Notes under the pieces: generated by a model
What the model was told of the DNA's origin: nothing
Database searches by the model: none
What the model saw: only the letters and a program-made list of their open reading frames with translations
Assembly (NCBI RefSeq): GCF_002873335.1
Contig: NZ_MCUW01000022.1
Location: forward strand, 1 to 52,271
Reading direction: 5' to 3'
Origin: Vibrio sp. 10N.286.49.B1
GTDB lineage: Bacteria > Pseudomonadota > Gammaproteobacteria > Enterobacterales > Vibrionaceae
Length of the DNA: 52,271 nucleotides
Position numbers and translations under genes: made by a program
Shown: positions 25,923-34,944 of the stretch, piece by piece
How positions within the stretch are numbered: position 1 is the stretch's first letter
Layout of the letters: each line of letters starts with the position of its first letter

Positions 25923-26897
25923 GTGCCGATGGATATAACCGCTGTAAAACGATTAACTCAGTTTCATAATGTCCCAACATCCCAGGCCTCATTGGCTCTT
26001 GGGATAATTGGCCTTGGGCACGCATGGGCACTGTACCTCCCTAGTATTGGTAAACAAATTCAACCCATTTTGGCTGCGATTGGGGCCTTTCTACTCATCC
26101 CCGTTTTATTAAAGTACCTACTGAACAAGCATATATTTTCGGCTGACATTAAACATTCATTGACCGGCAGCTTAATGGCGCCAATGAGTATGGCATTATT
26201 AATACTATGTGATTATTTGGCCGTAATATTGCCACTTGTTGCTTATCCACTTTGGTTCGCAGCTTTAACGTTACATATTACGCTAGCGTTATTGTTTTTC
26301 TTTTATCAGTTACGTAATTTTAAGATAGCAAACATCGTTCCTAGTTGGTTCTTATATCCTGTTGGATTAATAAGTAGCTCGTTGGCCGGAACCCAGTTTG
26401 GCCATACGGTTTATTCGGAAACGATCGCTAGTATCTGCATTGGCATCTATTTCTTCATGCTTCCTCTTGTCTTATATCGTTTGGTATTTGAAGGCGTACT
26501 AAAAAAGAGAGCAAGGCCTACGCTCGCGATAATGGCGGCGCCCATTAATTTGACATTATCCGCCTACCTCATCAACTTCGATGAGCCAGATCCCATACTG
26601 ACGGGAGCACTCGCAGGTATCGCGATCACGATGACATTGATGATCTACCTATGCTACTTCCGACTCTTAAGACTTAAGTTTCAACCCTCTATTGCAGCAA
26701 TCACGTTTCCATCCGTCATTAGCTCAATTGCGATGCACAGACTCACCTCGTTTTTTGAGGTCGAATACCCTCATTGGCACTGGTTACACAACTTTGGTTT
26801 TCTTGAACTCACCATTGCGACATTTGCCGTTATTTGGGTAAGTATTGGCTTTATTTTTATGTATTGGCCAGAATTGAAATACCCCGCCAAAAAGTGA
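25923..26897 (+). CDS. TDT/SLAC1-like family membrane transporter (TehA-like)
   Basis: An integral membrane protein of about 320 residues with some ten hydrophobic segments, matching the tellurite-resistance/dicarboxylate transporter family. The N-terminal PTSQASLALGIIGLGHAWAL and the C-terminal aromatic helices (LHNFGFLELTIATFAVIWVSIG) are typical. GTG at 25923 or ATG at 25929 could start translation; neither has a strong ribosome site. Members export or import organic acids, sulfite or anions; the substrate is not predictable. It is 105 nt downstream of clcA on the same strand. Confidence 0.8.
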   Translation: MPMDITAVKRLTQFHNVPTSQASLALGIIGLGHAWALYLPSIGKQIQPILAAIGAFLLIPVLLKYLLNKHIFSADIKHSLTGSLMAPMSMALLILCDYLAVILPLVAYPLWFAALTLHITLALLFFFYQLRNFKIANIVPSWFLYPVGLISSSLAGTQFGHTVYSETIASICIGIYFFMLPLVLYRLVFEGVLKKRARPTLAIMAAPINLTLSAYLINFDEPDPILTGALAGIAITMTLMIYLCYFRLLRLKFQPSIAAITFPSVISSIAMHRLTSFFEVEYPHWHWLHNFGFLELTIATFAVIWVSIGFIFMYWPELKYPAKK

Positions 26898-27109
26898 TGC
26901 TTTTATCAATAACGTATGAAAAAACAAGACGTTCACAACACTTAGACCCCCTATCGGTATAAGCAAAATAAACATATTAATATAAGTTATAGTTCATTCT
27001 GCAATCATCACCAAATAATAAGTATTTGGGTAGTGACAGTGACTCTCTGATCGGCAATAAATAAATACATCGGCCGACTTATAATTTCAATTACACAGAG
27101 AATACTGTT

Positions 27110-28291
27110 ATGCACTTAACTCAGATTAAAAAGGCTCTCCCTGATTTTATTACTCAAAAGCATGATTTTTTCATTGAAGATCGTATTCATTCTAATGCCG
27201 ATAAAAAACCAATTATCTGTGGTATGCAGCCGAAATCTGGTGACGTCGTCATGCAAACTAACGATTACCTAAGTCTCAACAGTAACCAAACCATTAAAAA
27301 TGCACATATCCAAGCTATCCAAGACAATGATGAAAGCTTACTAATGTCGGGGGTTTTTCTGCTTGGTAGTGATAAAAAACCGGCATTTGAAACAAAACTC
27401 GCACAACTTACCGGTTTTGAGAGTTGCTTGGTCGCACAATCGGGTTGGACAGCGAACATTAATTTACTTCAAGCGATATGCAATAAAGATACAAATGTGT
27501 ACATCGATTTCTTTGCCCACGCATCGTTATGGGAAGGCGCGCGTATAGCAGGTGCAAAAATCTTTCCTTTCATGCACAACAATACTCGTCATCTAAATAG
27601 ACAAATCAAGAGAAATGGCCCAGGCATCATCTTAGTTGACTCAATCTACAGCACGATAGGAACGATCGCTCCTTTAGTTGACCTTGTGTCTATATCCTAC
27701 GAACACGAATGCGCACTAGTCGTCGACGAGTCGCACTCGCTAGGCACGCATGGACCAAAAGGAGCAGGACTGGTCGCAGAGCTTGGATTAACAGAACATG
27801 TAGATTTCATTACAGCAAGCCTAGCGAAAACCTTTTCTTACCGAGCCGGCGCCATTCTGGCAAACAAGAAAACAGCCTACTGTATTCCTATGGTCGCCTA
27901 CCCTGCGATATTTAGTTCGGCTATGCTACCGTATGAGATGAAACGCTTAGAAACGACATTGGAGGTTATTGTTGCGGCAGACCAACGACGTAAAACCTTA
28001 AAAGACAATGCAGAATACTTAGGTCGTCGCTTACGAAATATTGGATTTGATATTCGCAGTGAATCGCAAATCTTTGGTTTAGATACTGGTGATGCTCAGA
28101 ACACGCTTAAAGTACGCAACTTCTTTGAGAGTCATGGCATTTTTGGTTCAATCTTTTGTCCACCAGCAACGCCAAATGGAAAGCACATATTGCGCTTTTC
28201 TGTTAATGCCGAGCATACACTTGAGGAATTAAATCGTGTAGTCAACGTTTGTCAGCAGGCATGGGACAATCCCGAATTGGTTTTTGATTAA
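27110..28291 (+). CDS. cqsA: CAI-1 autoinducer synthase CqsA
   Basis: Pyridoxal-phosphate enzyme of the alpha-oxoamine synthase family. It joins a fatty acyl-CoA to S-adenosylmethionine (or 2-aminobutyrate) on the route to the Vibrio signal CAI-1. The 393 residues match known CqsA lengths. Visible elements are TNDYLSLNSNQTI near residue 50, VVDESHSLGTHGPKGAG near residue 205 and the PLP lysine in TASLAKTFSYRAGAILA near residue 237. The gene is convergent with cqsS, its receptor, as in other vibrios. The ribosome binding site (AGAGAA) is modest, which may leave room for post-transcriptional control; no regulatory pairing was tested. Confidence 0.94.
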   Translation: MHLTQIKKALPDFITQKHDFFIEDRIHSNADKKPIICGMQPKSGDVVMQTNDYLSLNSNQTIKNAHIQAIQDNDESLLMSGVFLLGSDKKPAFETKLAQLTGFESCLVAQSGWTANINLLQAICNKDTNVYIDFFAHASLWEGARIAGAKIFPFMHNNTRHLNRQIKRNGPGIILVDSIYSTIGTIAPLVDLVSISYEHECALVVDESHSLGTHGPKGAGLVAELGLTEHVDFITASLAKTFSYRAGAILANKKTAYCIPMVAYPAIFSSAMLPYEMKRLETTLEVIVAADQRRKTLKDNAEYLGRRLRNIGFDIRSESQIFGLDTGDAQNTLKVRNFFESHGIFGSIFCPPATPNGKHILRFSVNAEHTLEELNRVVNVCQQAWDNPELVFD

Positions 28292-28335
28292 CGATTAAAT
28301 ACTAGGAAACGATCAAGCACTCGCTAGCTGTTAGG

Positions 28336-28425
28336 CGCTTGGTAACTAATGTATGTTGGGAAATTAATATGTGTTGGGAAACTAATAGATGTTTGGTGAC
28401 TAATAGGCATTTGGTCACAATGAGC
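28336..28425. repeat. Five tandem degenerate 18-bp repeats between cqsA and cqsS
   Basis: Contiguous 18-bp units begin at 28336, 28354, 28372, 28390 and 28408; the central ones are TGTTGGGAAATTAATATG, TGTTGGGAAACTAATAGA and TGTTTGGTGACTAATAGG. There are no spacers. The period and the ending TAATnGG match the array next to rbsR at 10217-10324. Confidence 0.75.
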
Positions 28426-28514
28426 ACCTACTAATGCCACTCTTGCTAGATAAGTGACTAAGTCTAGAGCACGTTAACGGCGCGTCAGACAAAGCGTTAA
28501 CACGATTACACATG

Positions 28515-28539
28515 CCCCTAGCGTGAAAGGCGCTAGGGG
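28515..28539. terminator. GC-rich hairpin between convergent cqsA and cqsS
   Basis: Perfect 9-bp stem CCCCTAGCG / CGCTAGGGG with a 7-nt loop, placed just past the cqsS stop codon. No strong U-run follows on either strand, so termination is likely but not certain. Confidence 0.5.
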
Positions 28540-28552
28540 AAATAGGTAGCAT

Positions 28553-30601
28553 TTAAATCCAAGCCGCTACTTTGTCTATAAGCTCATCTTTAGGCGTCGG
28601 TTTTACGACATAGTCATTCATGCCGTATTCGTTTATTTTTACAATGGTCTCTTCACTTTTGTCACCCGTATAACCCACGATGGGTACTGAGGCATAGGCG
28701 GTGTTAGATTCTCGAATAATTTTAGTTGCACTTAGGCCGTCAAGAACGGGCATTTCGATATCCATCAATATCAGATCCACCGATTCCGTTGCCAGCTTAT
28801 CAAGTGCGACCTGCCCATTCTCAGCTTGCAGTACATGTAAGCCCTGCTTCTCCAGCATAATCGTGGTAATAGAACGTAAAGAATGATTATCGTCGACAAT
28901 CATAACCGTGCGTTGACTTGAAATTTCGTTGTAAGAAGGGACTTCATCAACTTCACGAAAGGCATCAAACATTAAATAGTCTAATGAAGCACTAGGGTTA
29001 TCAAAGAATTTTTGCCACTCAAACAATTCAATGGTGACGTAGCGTTGAAAGTACAAGTTTCGTACGTCAAGGGGATCATGTAAAAAGGCGATTCTTGCCT
29101 CAGTAAATGAGAGTTTTCCTTCAAGGCGTGACATTAATGCCCAGCCATCCCGGTCTAATCGACCATCAATAATAATCAAGTTATATTCAAATTGATGTTC
29201 TTCATACGTCGATGCTTCTGCCATCGATACCGTTTTAACACTGAGATCGGTGCTTGCACCAATCGTATTGAGCTTTTCTTTGATCATTGAGCTATCTTGA
29301 CCAATATAAAGAAGGGATTTTGATTTCATAAGATCAAGCTTAATATGATTAATGGTATTTGAGGCGTAATAAGGAAACTTAAGTTCAAACTCTGTCCACT
29401 TCCCTTCAACCGAACGACACTTAATTTGGCCACCAAACGACATCATCACTTTTTTACAAAAAGAGAGTCCAAGCCCAAATGTGCCATTTTTTCCTGTCGT
29501 ATAAAAATCTTCGAATATATTCTTAATCAGATCAGGTTCAATACCTAACCCAGTGTCTTTAACGAGTAAACTGTAGCCATCACCGGTTTTTTTAGAGCGG
29601 ATTGAGATGGTAAATCGCTCAGCACCTCTATGACGAAAAGCATTTTTTAGCAAATTGTAAACAACGTACTTAAGCAACGTGTCACTGCCCAGATACTCAA
29701 AGTCTTCATCGAGTTCTAAGTTTACCGCTCTTCGTTCTGATTCGTTTTTGTAGGCATAACTTTTTACCGCATTTTCAATGACAAACCTAGCTCGGTGCTT
29801 ACAAAACGTGGAGGTAGATACCCTATTTTTGTCAATGGATGTCAACAATAGATCAATAGTTTCATTACCCGCCCAAATGACTTTCATTGACTCATCAATG
29901 ATATCGTTTAACGTTTGGATTTCTTGTGCATTCAGATGATAAGAATGTCGATAAGACGAATTACTATTCGGCACAACGGAGCGCATCACTTCAAACGAAG
30001 ATAACAAGGCACTTAACGGGTTTCGCATTTCATGCGCAATACCCGCACCAAACGATTTGGCAATGGAAACTTTTGCTTCGTGTTCAGTTTGATTTCTAAA
30101 ATAAAACAGGTTACCAAACACATAAGTAAAGCCAAAGATAGGGATAAAACTGAGCTTGTGTGCAAATTCTACCGTACCATCCGAGACAAAATGAGCAACA
30201 GCGGACGCCAGCAGTAACGATATTATGGCTTGGATACACATCACTCGAGTGTCATGAACGAGCAAAATATGAATAAAGATGGATGACATGAAAGATAAGA
30301 CCCAAACATCGGACCAATTATTCATTAGCATCATGTAAAAAAAGAAAAAAGGCAGGCAAAGCCCTATTGAAAATAAGTAGTAGTGAGGAAGATATTGCTT
30401 CAAACTTCGCGGTAGATAGTGACGACAAGCCAAAACCATAACCGAAGCACTGCACGCGAGTCGTAGCCAGAGGTTCTCATAGGCCTGTGGAAATAGATAC
30501 TCCCACACCCAATAATATAACGGAAAGCCGAGCCCTCCCATTAATACCACTAAAAATAGGTTTGGCTCTGCATAGTTATAGATTTTTTGAAGTCTATTCA
30601 T
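28553..30601 (-). CDS. cqsS: Hybrid sensor kinase CqsS, CAI-1 receptor
   Basis: Membrane quorum-sensing receptor that feeds the LuxU/LuxO phosphorelay. Six hydrophobic segments span residues 15-170. The phospho-accepting His is His190 in GAGIAHEMRNPLSAL. An HATPase domain (NLLKNAFRHRG, DTGLGI, GTFGLGLSFCKK) follows. A receiver domain near residues 560-682 carries MIVDDN and LILMDIEMPVLDG. Positions equivalent to V. cholerae Trp104, Ser107 and Phe162 are Trp100, Ser103 and Phe158 here. The position equivalent to Cys170 is Phe166, as in V. harveyi (Phe175). It is 682 residues and convergent with cqsA. Confidence 0.94.
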   Translation of the reverse strand: MNRLQKIYNYAEPNLFLVVLMGGLGFPLYYWVWEYLFPQAYENLWLRLACSASVMVLACRHYLPRSLKQYLPHYYLFSIGLCLPFFFFYMMLMNNWSDVWVLSFMSSIFIHILLVHDTRVMCIQAIISLLLASAVAHFVSDGTVEFAHKLSFIPIFGFTYVFGNLFYFRNQTEHEAKVSIAKSFGAGIAHEMRNPLSALLSSFEVMRSVVPNSNSSYRHSYHLNAQEIQTLNDIIDESMKVIWAGNETIDLLLTSIDKNRVSTSTFCKHRARFVIENAVKSYAYKNESERRAVNLELDEDFEYLGSDTLLKYVVYNLLKNAFRHRGAERFTISIRSKKTGDGYSLLVKDTGLGIEPDLIKNIFEDFYTTGKNGTFGLGLSFCKKVMMSFGGQIKCRSVEGKWTEFELKFPYYASNTINHIKLDLMKSKSLLYIGQDSSMIKEKLNTIGASTDLSVKTVSMAEASTYEEHQFEYNLIIIDGRLDRDGWALMSRLEGKLSFTEARIAFLHDPLDVRNLYFQRYVTIELFEWQKFFDNPSASLDYLMFDAFREVDEVPSYNEISSQRTVMIVDDNHSLRSITTIMLEKQGLHVLQAENGQVALDKLATESVDLILMDIEMPVLDGLSATKIIRESNTAYASVPIVGYTGDKSEETIVKINEYGMNDYVVKPTPKDELIDKVAAWI

Positions 30602-30740
30602 CCAACTAGTCCAACGAGACAGATCTTTACTTATCAGTGATTATTCATCACTACCGCATCCATTACCAGAAGTAATAAGCTGACTCTATCTTATAATTCC
30701 TTTAGATTTTCAATAGTATGGCTGAAAACGAATGCTAAAT

Positions 30741-30775
30741 ACAACAACGCCTTCGTATCTCGAAGGCGTTGTTGT
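30741..30775 (-). terminator. Long perfect hairpin after folE
   Basis: A perfect 15-bp stem (ACAACAACGCCTTCG / CGAAGGCGTTGTTGT) with a 5-nt loop, 33 nt past the folE stop. The U-tract is interrupted (TGTATTT), so it is a probable rather than certain terminator. Confidence 0.65.
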
Positions 30776-30807
30776 TCAAATAATCAGTTCTTAAAAAGCA
30801 TAGCGCA

Positions 30808-31461
30808 TTATCTAAGGCCGCTTAAAAACTCGTGACGGGTCGCCGGAATAGATTTAAATATTCCCCCTAACGCCGTTGTGGTCGTTTCACTGGTTGCATC
30901 CATCACACCTCGTGACTTAACACAATAATGTACAGCATCCATTGTCACTGCAACATCATCGGTTTCTAACAAGGTTTGCAGTGCCACCAAAATTTGTTGG
31001 GTCATGCGTTCTTGTACTTGAGGTCGTTGGGCAAAAAATCGCACAATACGATTGATTTTCGATAAGCCAATGATTTTACCTCGAGGAATGTATGCCACAG
31101 CAGCTTTACCATCAATGGTCACAAGATGATGTTCACATGTACTGGTGACAGTAATGTCTTTTACTCTCACCATTTCGCTGACATTCATCTTGTTTTCAAT
31201 AACAGTGATCTTTGGAAAACGCTCGTAGTCCAAGCCTGAAAAAATTTCATCGACGTACATTTTAGCGATACGTTGTGGTGTTTCCATTAAGCTGTCATCA
31301 GTTAAATCAAGTTGAAGTAACGTCAAAATCTCCCGCATATGGTGTTCAATGCGTTCTTTTTTCTCTTCTCGACTGACTGTGTTTGGCAACATTGGTGTCT
31401 CTAAACCACGTTTTGAGAGAGCTTCCTTGACCAATATTGCAGATTCGCTTAGCGCTGACAT
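30808..31461 (-). CDS. folE: GTP cyclohydrolase I
   Basis: Converts GTP to 7,8-dihydroneopterin triphosphate, the first step of folate synthesis; the enzyme is cytosolic. The 217 residues match E. coli FolE. Zinc ligands are in [13 protein letters not shown] (Cys and His) and in [11 protein letters not shown] (second Cys). The GTP-binding and catalytic region [30 protein letters not shown] is intact. AGAGG lies upstream of the ATG. It is divergent from moeA, so folate-pterin and molybdopterin functions are adjacent. Confidence 0.95.
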   Translation of the reverse strand: MSALSESAILVKEALSKRGLETPMLPNTVSREEKKERIEHHMREILTLLQLDLTDDSLMETPQRIAKMYVDEIFSGLDYERFPKITVIENKMNVSEMVRVKDITVTSTCEHHLVTIDGKAAVAYIPRGKIIGLSKINRIVRFFAQRPQVQERMTQQILVALQTLLETDDVAVTMDAVHYCVKSRGVMDATSETTTTALGGIFKSIPATRHEFLSGLR

Positions 31462-31637
31462 TTACTTACCTCTTACTAGTCCCGCAAGGGATGATAAGGA
31501 TACGCGCATTCAATAGTAATTACACCCCCCATTTTATGGTTAGTTTTGTCGACTATCCCTGCTTTCTATCCGCGTTATTGACAAAAAATATGATAAAATC
31601 TGTGCGATATTAGCAATGAATTAGGAATACATATTTT

Positions 31638-32873
31638 ATGGGTTGCTGCGACGCTCCGGGCTTAATGCCAATCGAAGAAGCATTATCAAAAATGCTCACA
31701 CCAATAAAACCAATCACAGACACGATTGAACGCTCACTACCCGAAGCACTCGGTTTTGTCCTTGCTGAAGACTTGTTATCCCCTATCAACGTACCCCCTT
31801 TTGATAATTCAGCAATGGATGGGTATGCGGTTCGCATTGCTGATTTGGAAAAAAGCACTACGTTAGTGCTTGCTGGCAAATCTTTCGCCGGGCTGCCATT
31901 TGAAGGCGTTTGGCCAGAGAATACCTGCATCCGAATTATGACCGGCGCAAAAATACCGCATGGTTGTGACGCGGTCATTATGCAAGAGAATACCAAAGTT
32001 GACGGTGACGCCATCACCTTCATACAAGACAACGTCAAACATAATATGAATATTCGTCCAACCGGCGATGATATTGAGCAAGGGAACGTTGTCTTAGCGC
32101 AAGGCGCACGTTTGACTGCACGTGATATTCCCATGATTGCTACATTGGGGTTTAGTCATGTAAAAGTATTTCGCAAGCCCAAGGTCGCCTTTTTCTCAAC
32201 GGGTGATGAACTCCGTCCGTTAGGAACCACGTTAGAAGACGGGCAAATATACGACAGCAATCGTTACGGCATTAAACCCCTGATCGACAACTTTGGTTGT
32301 GAGGCGATTGATCTTGGCATTATCCCCGACTGTCAGGAGGCGCTACGTAATACCTTTGTTAGTGCGCAAAAAGACGCTGATGTCGTGATCACTTCTGGCG
32401 GTGTAAGTGTGGGTGAAGCCGACTATACCAAAGACATCTTAGAGGAATTGGGGCAAATTGGGTTTTGGAAACTTGCTATCAAACCCGGCAAGCCTTTTGC
32501 CTTTGGTGAGCTGGACCACGCATGGTTCTGCGGCCTACCAGGCAACCCAGTATCGGCCGTGCTGACCATGTATGTTCTGGTTCAACCCTTACTTGCAAAG
32601 TTAGCTGGACATTCCCAGTGGAAAGCACCGGAATCTATCCCTGCAATCACGCAAACCGCATTTAAAAAAGGCCCTGGTCGCACGGATTATCAACGCGGTA
32701 TTTATTCTATCGTTAACGGCCAATTTGAAGTCGAATCAACAGGTAACCAAAGCTCAGGAGCCTTCCGCTCAATGAGTCTAGCTAACTGCTTCGTGGTATT
32801 AGAGCAAGATCGCGGTAATGTGGCGATTGGAGAGACGGTACAAATTCAACTCTTAAACTCAACGCTGTATTAG
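31638..32873 (+). CDS. moeA: Molybdopterin molybdenumtransferase MoeA
   Basis: Inserts molybdenum into adenylylated molybdopterin during cofactor synthesis. The 411 residues cover the MoeA domains. These include the substrate loop PPFDNSAMDGYAVR near residue 58, the MogA-like domain with FFSTGDELRPLG and TSGGVSVGEADYTK, and KPGKPFAFGEL with LPGNPVSAVLTMYV near residue 300. The N-terminus MGCCDAPGLMPIEEAL is the form typical of vibrios. It is followed after 11 nt by moeB, so the two form an operon. Confidence 0.95.
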   Translation: MGCCDAPGLMPIEEALSKMLTPIKPITDTIERSLPEALGFVLAEDLLSPINVPPFDNSAMDGYAVRIADLEKSTTLVLAGKSFAGLPFEGVWPENTCIRIMTGAKIPHGCDAVIMQENTKVDGDAITFIQDNVKHNMNIRPTGDDIEQGNVVLAQGARLTARDIPMIATLGFSHVKVFRKPKVAFFSTGDELRPLGTTLEDGQIYDSNRYGIKPLIDNFGCEAIDLGIIPDCQEALRNTFVSAQKDADVVITSGGVSVGEADYTKDILEELGQIGFWKLAIKPGKPFAFGELDHAWFCGLPGNPVSAVLTMYVLVQPLLAKLAGHSQWKAPESIPAITQTAFKKGPGRTDYQRGIYSIVNGQFEVESTGNQSSGAFRSMSLANCFVVLEQDRGNVAIGETVQIQLLNSTLY

Positions 32874-32884
32874 TAGGGGACAAA

Positions 32885-33634
32885 TTGGACATTCTTTCTG
32901 ATCACGAGATGCTTCGCTACAATCGCCAAATCATCATGAAAAACTTTGATTTTGATGGTCAAGAGGCATTAAAACAGTCATCAATATTGATGATTGGTGC
33001 GGGTGGACTTGGGTGTGCGGCAGGGCAATACCTTGCTGCTGCTGGTGTTGGTCACCTCACCATTGTCGATGATGACACTGTGGAGCTTTCGAACCTACAG
33101 CGTCAAGTGCTACATTCGGATAGCGATGTTGGCTCAGCTAAAGTCGATTCAGCGAAAGCCTCTCTCTGTGCGCTTAATCCAAATATAGCGGTAACCGCGA
33201 TTAAAGGCAGGTTAGACGATGACGAATTATTAACGCTTATCCAGACACATACTCTTGTCTTGGACGCGACAGACAATGTAGAGACTCGAAATCAGCTCAA
33301 TAGACTATGCTTTAAAACTAAAACGCCGTTGGTATGTGGCGCCGCCATTCGAATGGAAGGGCAAATATCCGTCTTTACTTATGACAATGAGGCACTGCCT
33401 TGCTATCAGTGCTTAAGTGCGTTGTTCGGCGATACCAGTCTTTCCTGCGTTGAAGCGGGAGTCTTATCCCCTGTTGTAGGTATTATTGGCTCAATGCAGG
33501 CATTGGAAGCGATTAAAGTTATCGCTCAATATGGACAAGTAAAGACCGGAAAGTTGTTAATGTTTGATGCACTCACGTTAACGTGGCGAGAATTGGGGCT
33601 ACCAAAAGCCCCTACGTGCCCTACCTGTAGTTGA
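32885..33634 (+). CDS. moeB: Molybdopterin-synthase adenylyltransferase MoeB
   Basis: Adenylates the C-terminus of the small molybdopterin-synthase subunit MoaD. It is an E1-like ThiF-family enzyme of 249 residues. The nucleotide-binding loop is MIGAGGLGCAAGQYLAAAGVG near residue 36, with the E1-type segment SNLQRQVLH near residue 72. Zinc is held by CYQC near residue 170 and CPTC at the C-terminus. Translation starts at TTG (TTGGACATTCTT) with AGGGGACAA just upstream. It directly follows moeA. Confidence 0.93.
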   Translation: MDILSDHEMLRYNRQIIMKNFDFDGQEALKQSSILMIGAGGLGCAAGQYLAAAGVGHLTIVDDDTVELSNLQRQVLHSDSDVGSAKVDSAKASLCALNPNIAVTAIKGRLDDDELLTLIQTHTLVLDATDNVETRNQLNRLCFKTKTPLVCGAAIRMEGQISVFTYDNEALPCYQCLSALFGDTSLSCVEAGVLSPVVGIIGSMQALEAIKVIAQYGQVKTGKLLMFDALTLTWRELGLPKAPTCPTCS

Positions 33635-33713
33635 TGGCAATAGCATTAGCATTAGCAAGTATGCAATTGGGTGGTCGTGCGTACGTGGTATAAAAAATGA
33701 AAGGAGTAGCGCC

Positions 33714-34022
33714 TTGCAGTCATTAAAAGTCGGAATTAGTCTTCTCGCTTTGGGTATCGGCTTATTGGCGTTTCTTCTATGGTTCCCTCTTACCCGCACA
33801 GTCGCTACGATTCAAGGACAAGTCATGAGCCAGACCTTAACGCAATCCTTAGATGGCAACCGCTATTACTTGACCGTTGAGCTTCCCGATAAATCGACCA
33901 TCCGTGTCAATACGGATCTGAGCCGTCGCTGTCAAATTGGCACCTTAGTCACCCTGAATCAACTCCAAAACCCATTTTCCACGACGAGCACTTATCAATT
34001 AGTGTCTTGTCAGCAACAATAA
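33714..34022 (+). CDS. Small single-pass membrane protein of unknown function
   Basis: A 102-residue protein with one N-terminal membrane segment (residues 6-25) and an exported, beta-rich tail. Two cysteines near residues 70 and 98 could form a disulfide. Start is TTG at 33714, supported by AAGGAG 7 nt upstream; no ATG is available nearby in frame. It lies between moeB and sseA on the same strand and its stop is 14 nt before the sseA start, so it is probably cotranscribed with sseA. The tail (GQVMSQTLTQSLDGNRYYLTV) loosely recalls OB-like domains, but I do not recognise the family. Confidence 0.65.
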   Translation: MQSLKVGISLLALGIGLLAFLLWFPLTRTVATIQGQVMSQTLTQSLDGNRYYLTVELPDKSTIRVNTDLSRRCQIGTLVTLNQLQNPFSTTSTYQLVSCQQQ

Positions 34023-34036
34023 AGAAGGACACTATA

Positions 34037-34867
34037 ATGTTGCCACTTGTCAGTGCGACCTGGTTATATGAGAAACTAGGTAAAGATGACTCTCTTGTGA
34101 TTTTAGACACCAGTATTGAATTCCAAATTCCTATGGAACCACCAAAGGATACATCTGGTGTGATTCCGCAGTCTCAGCGTTTTGATTACGACCGCGTATT
34201 TTGCGATCTAAACAATCCACTCCCTCATATGATGCCTTCTTCGCAACGCTTCAACCAGCTCGCTTCTGAGCTAGGGATTACTCCTGATTCCATCATAGTG
34301 GTGTACGATAATTCGGGGACTTATGCTTCCCCAAGAGCCTGGTGGATGCTTAAAGCTCTTGGTTTTGAAAGCGTCTACGTTTTATCTGGTGGCCTACCAG
34401 CATGGAAAGCACATCAATACCCCGTTGACTCCGGGTATGTCAACGCGACCGTAACATCATTAAATCAACCCTTAAGTAGTCAGTTTTTTCTCACCGCGGA
34501 ACAAGTTCTCACGCATTCGTCCGAACAAACCAGAAAAATTGTCGACGCTCGCTCTTTAGCCAGATTTAGTGGCAAAGCGAAAGAACCTCGAGAAGGCGTC
34601 CGCAGTGGTCATATTCCTTCCTCTCTTTGTTTACCGTTCGCTGAGTTGATGCGCGATGGCACTCTTAAACCAAAAGCAGAACTGACGACTCTGTTTGCGG
34701 GTATTTCTGAGGATAAAAGCACACCGATCGTGTTCAGTTGTGGGTCGGGGGTGACCGCTTGTATTCTTGCTCTTGGTGCGACGATTTGTGGGTATACCGA
34801 CCTAGCGGTATACGACGGTTCATGGACAGAATGGGGTCAGCGACTCGACTTACCCGTTGAGGTATAA
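34037..34867 (+). CDS. sseA: 3-mercaptopyruvate sulfurtransferase-type protein
   Basis: Two tandem rhodanese domains. The first is inactive-type (residues 1-130, VVYDNSGTYASPRAWWML) and the second carries the catalytic loop SCGSGVTACILALG near residue 238. The CGSGVTA loop is the signature of mercaptopyruvate sulfurtransferases as opposed to thiosulfate sulfurtransferases (CRKGVTA). ATG at 34037 is chosen on AAGGA spacing; a TTG at 34007 would overlap the preceding gene. It has 276 residues against about 281 in E. coli SseA. A good terminator follows immediately. Confidence 0.88.
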   Translation: MLPLVSATWLYEKLGKDDSLVILDTSIEFQIPMEPPKDTSGVIPQSQRFDYDRVFCDLNNPLPHMMPSSQRFNQLASELGITPDSIIVVYDNSGTYASPRAWWMLKALGFESVYVLSGGLPAWKAHQYPVDSGYVNATVTSLNQPLSSQFFLTAEQVLTHSSEQTRKIVDARSLARFSGKAKEPREGVRSGHIPSSLCLPFAELMRDGTLKPKAELTTLFAGISEDKSTPIVFSCGSGVTACILALGATICGYTDLAVYDGSWTEWGQRLDLPVEV

Positions 34868-34880
34868 AGAAATAAAAATA

Positions 34881-34911
34881 AAAAAGCTGGCAGTTTGCTA
34901 GCTTTTTATTT
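34881..34911 (+). terminator. Rho-independent terminator after sseA
   Basis: Stem AAAAAGCTGGC / GCTAGCTTTTT with one wobble pair and a 5-nt loop, then a T-rich tail. The A/T flanks make it usable from both sides, including for the converging VOC gene. Confidence 0.85.
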
Positions 34912-34944
34912 TTTAACCTGAACCTTGCTCCTTAAGCCTTAATG

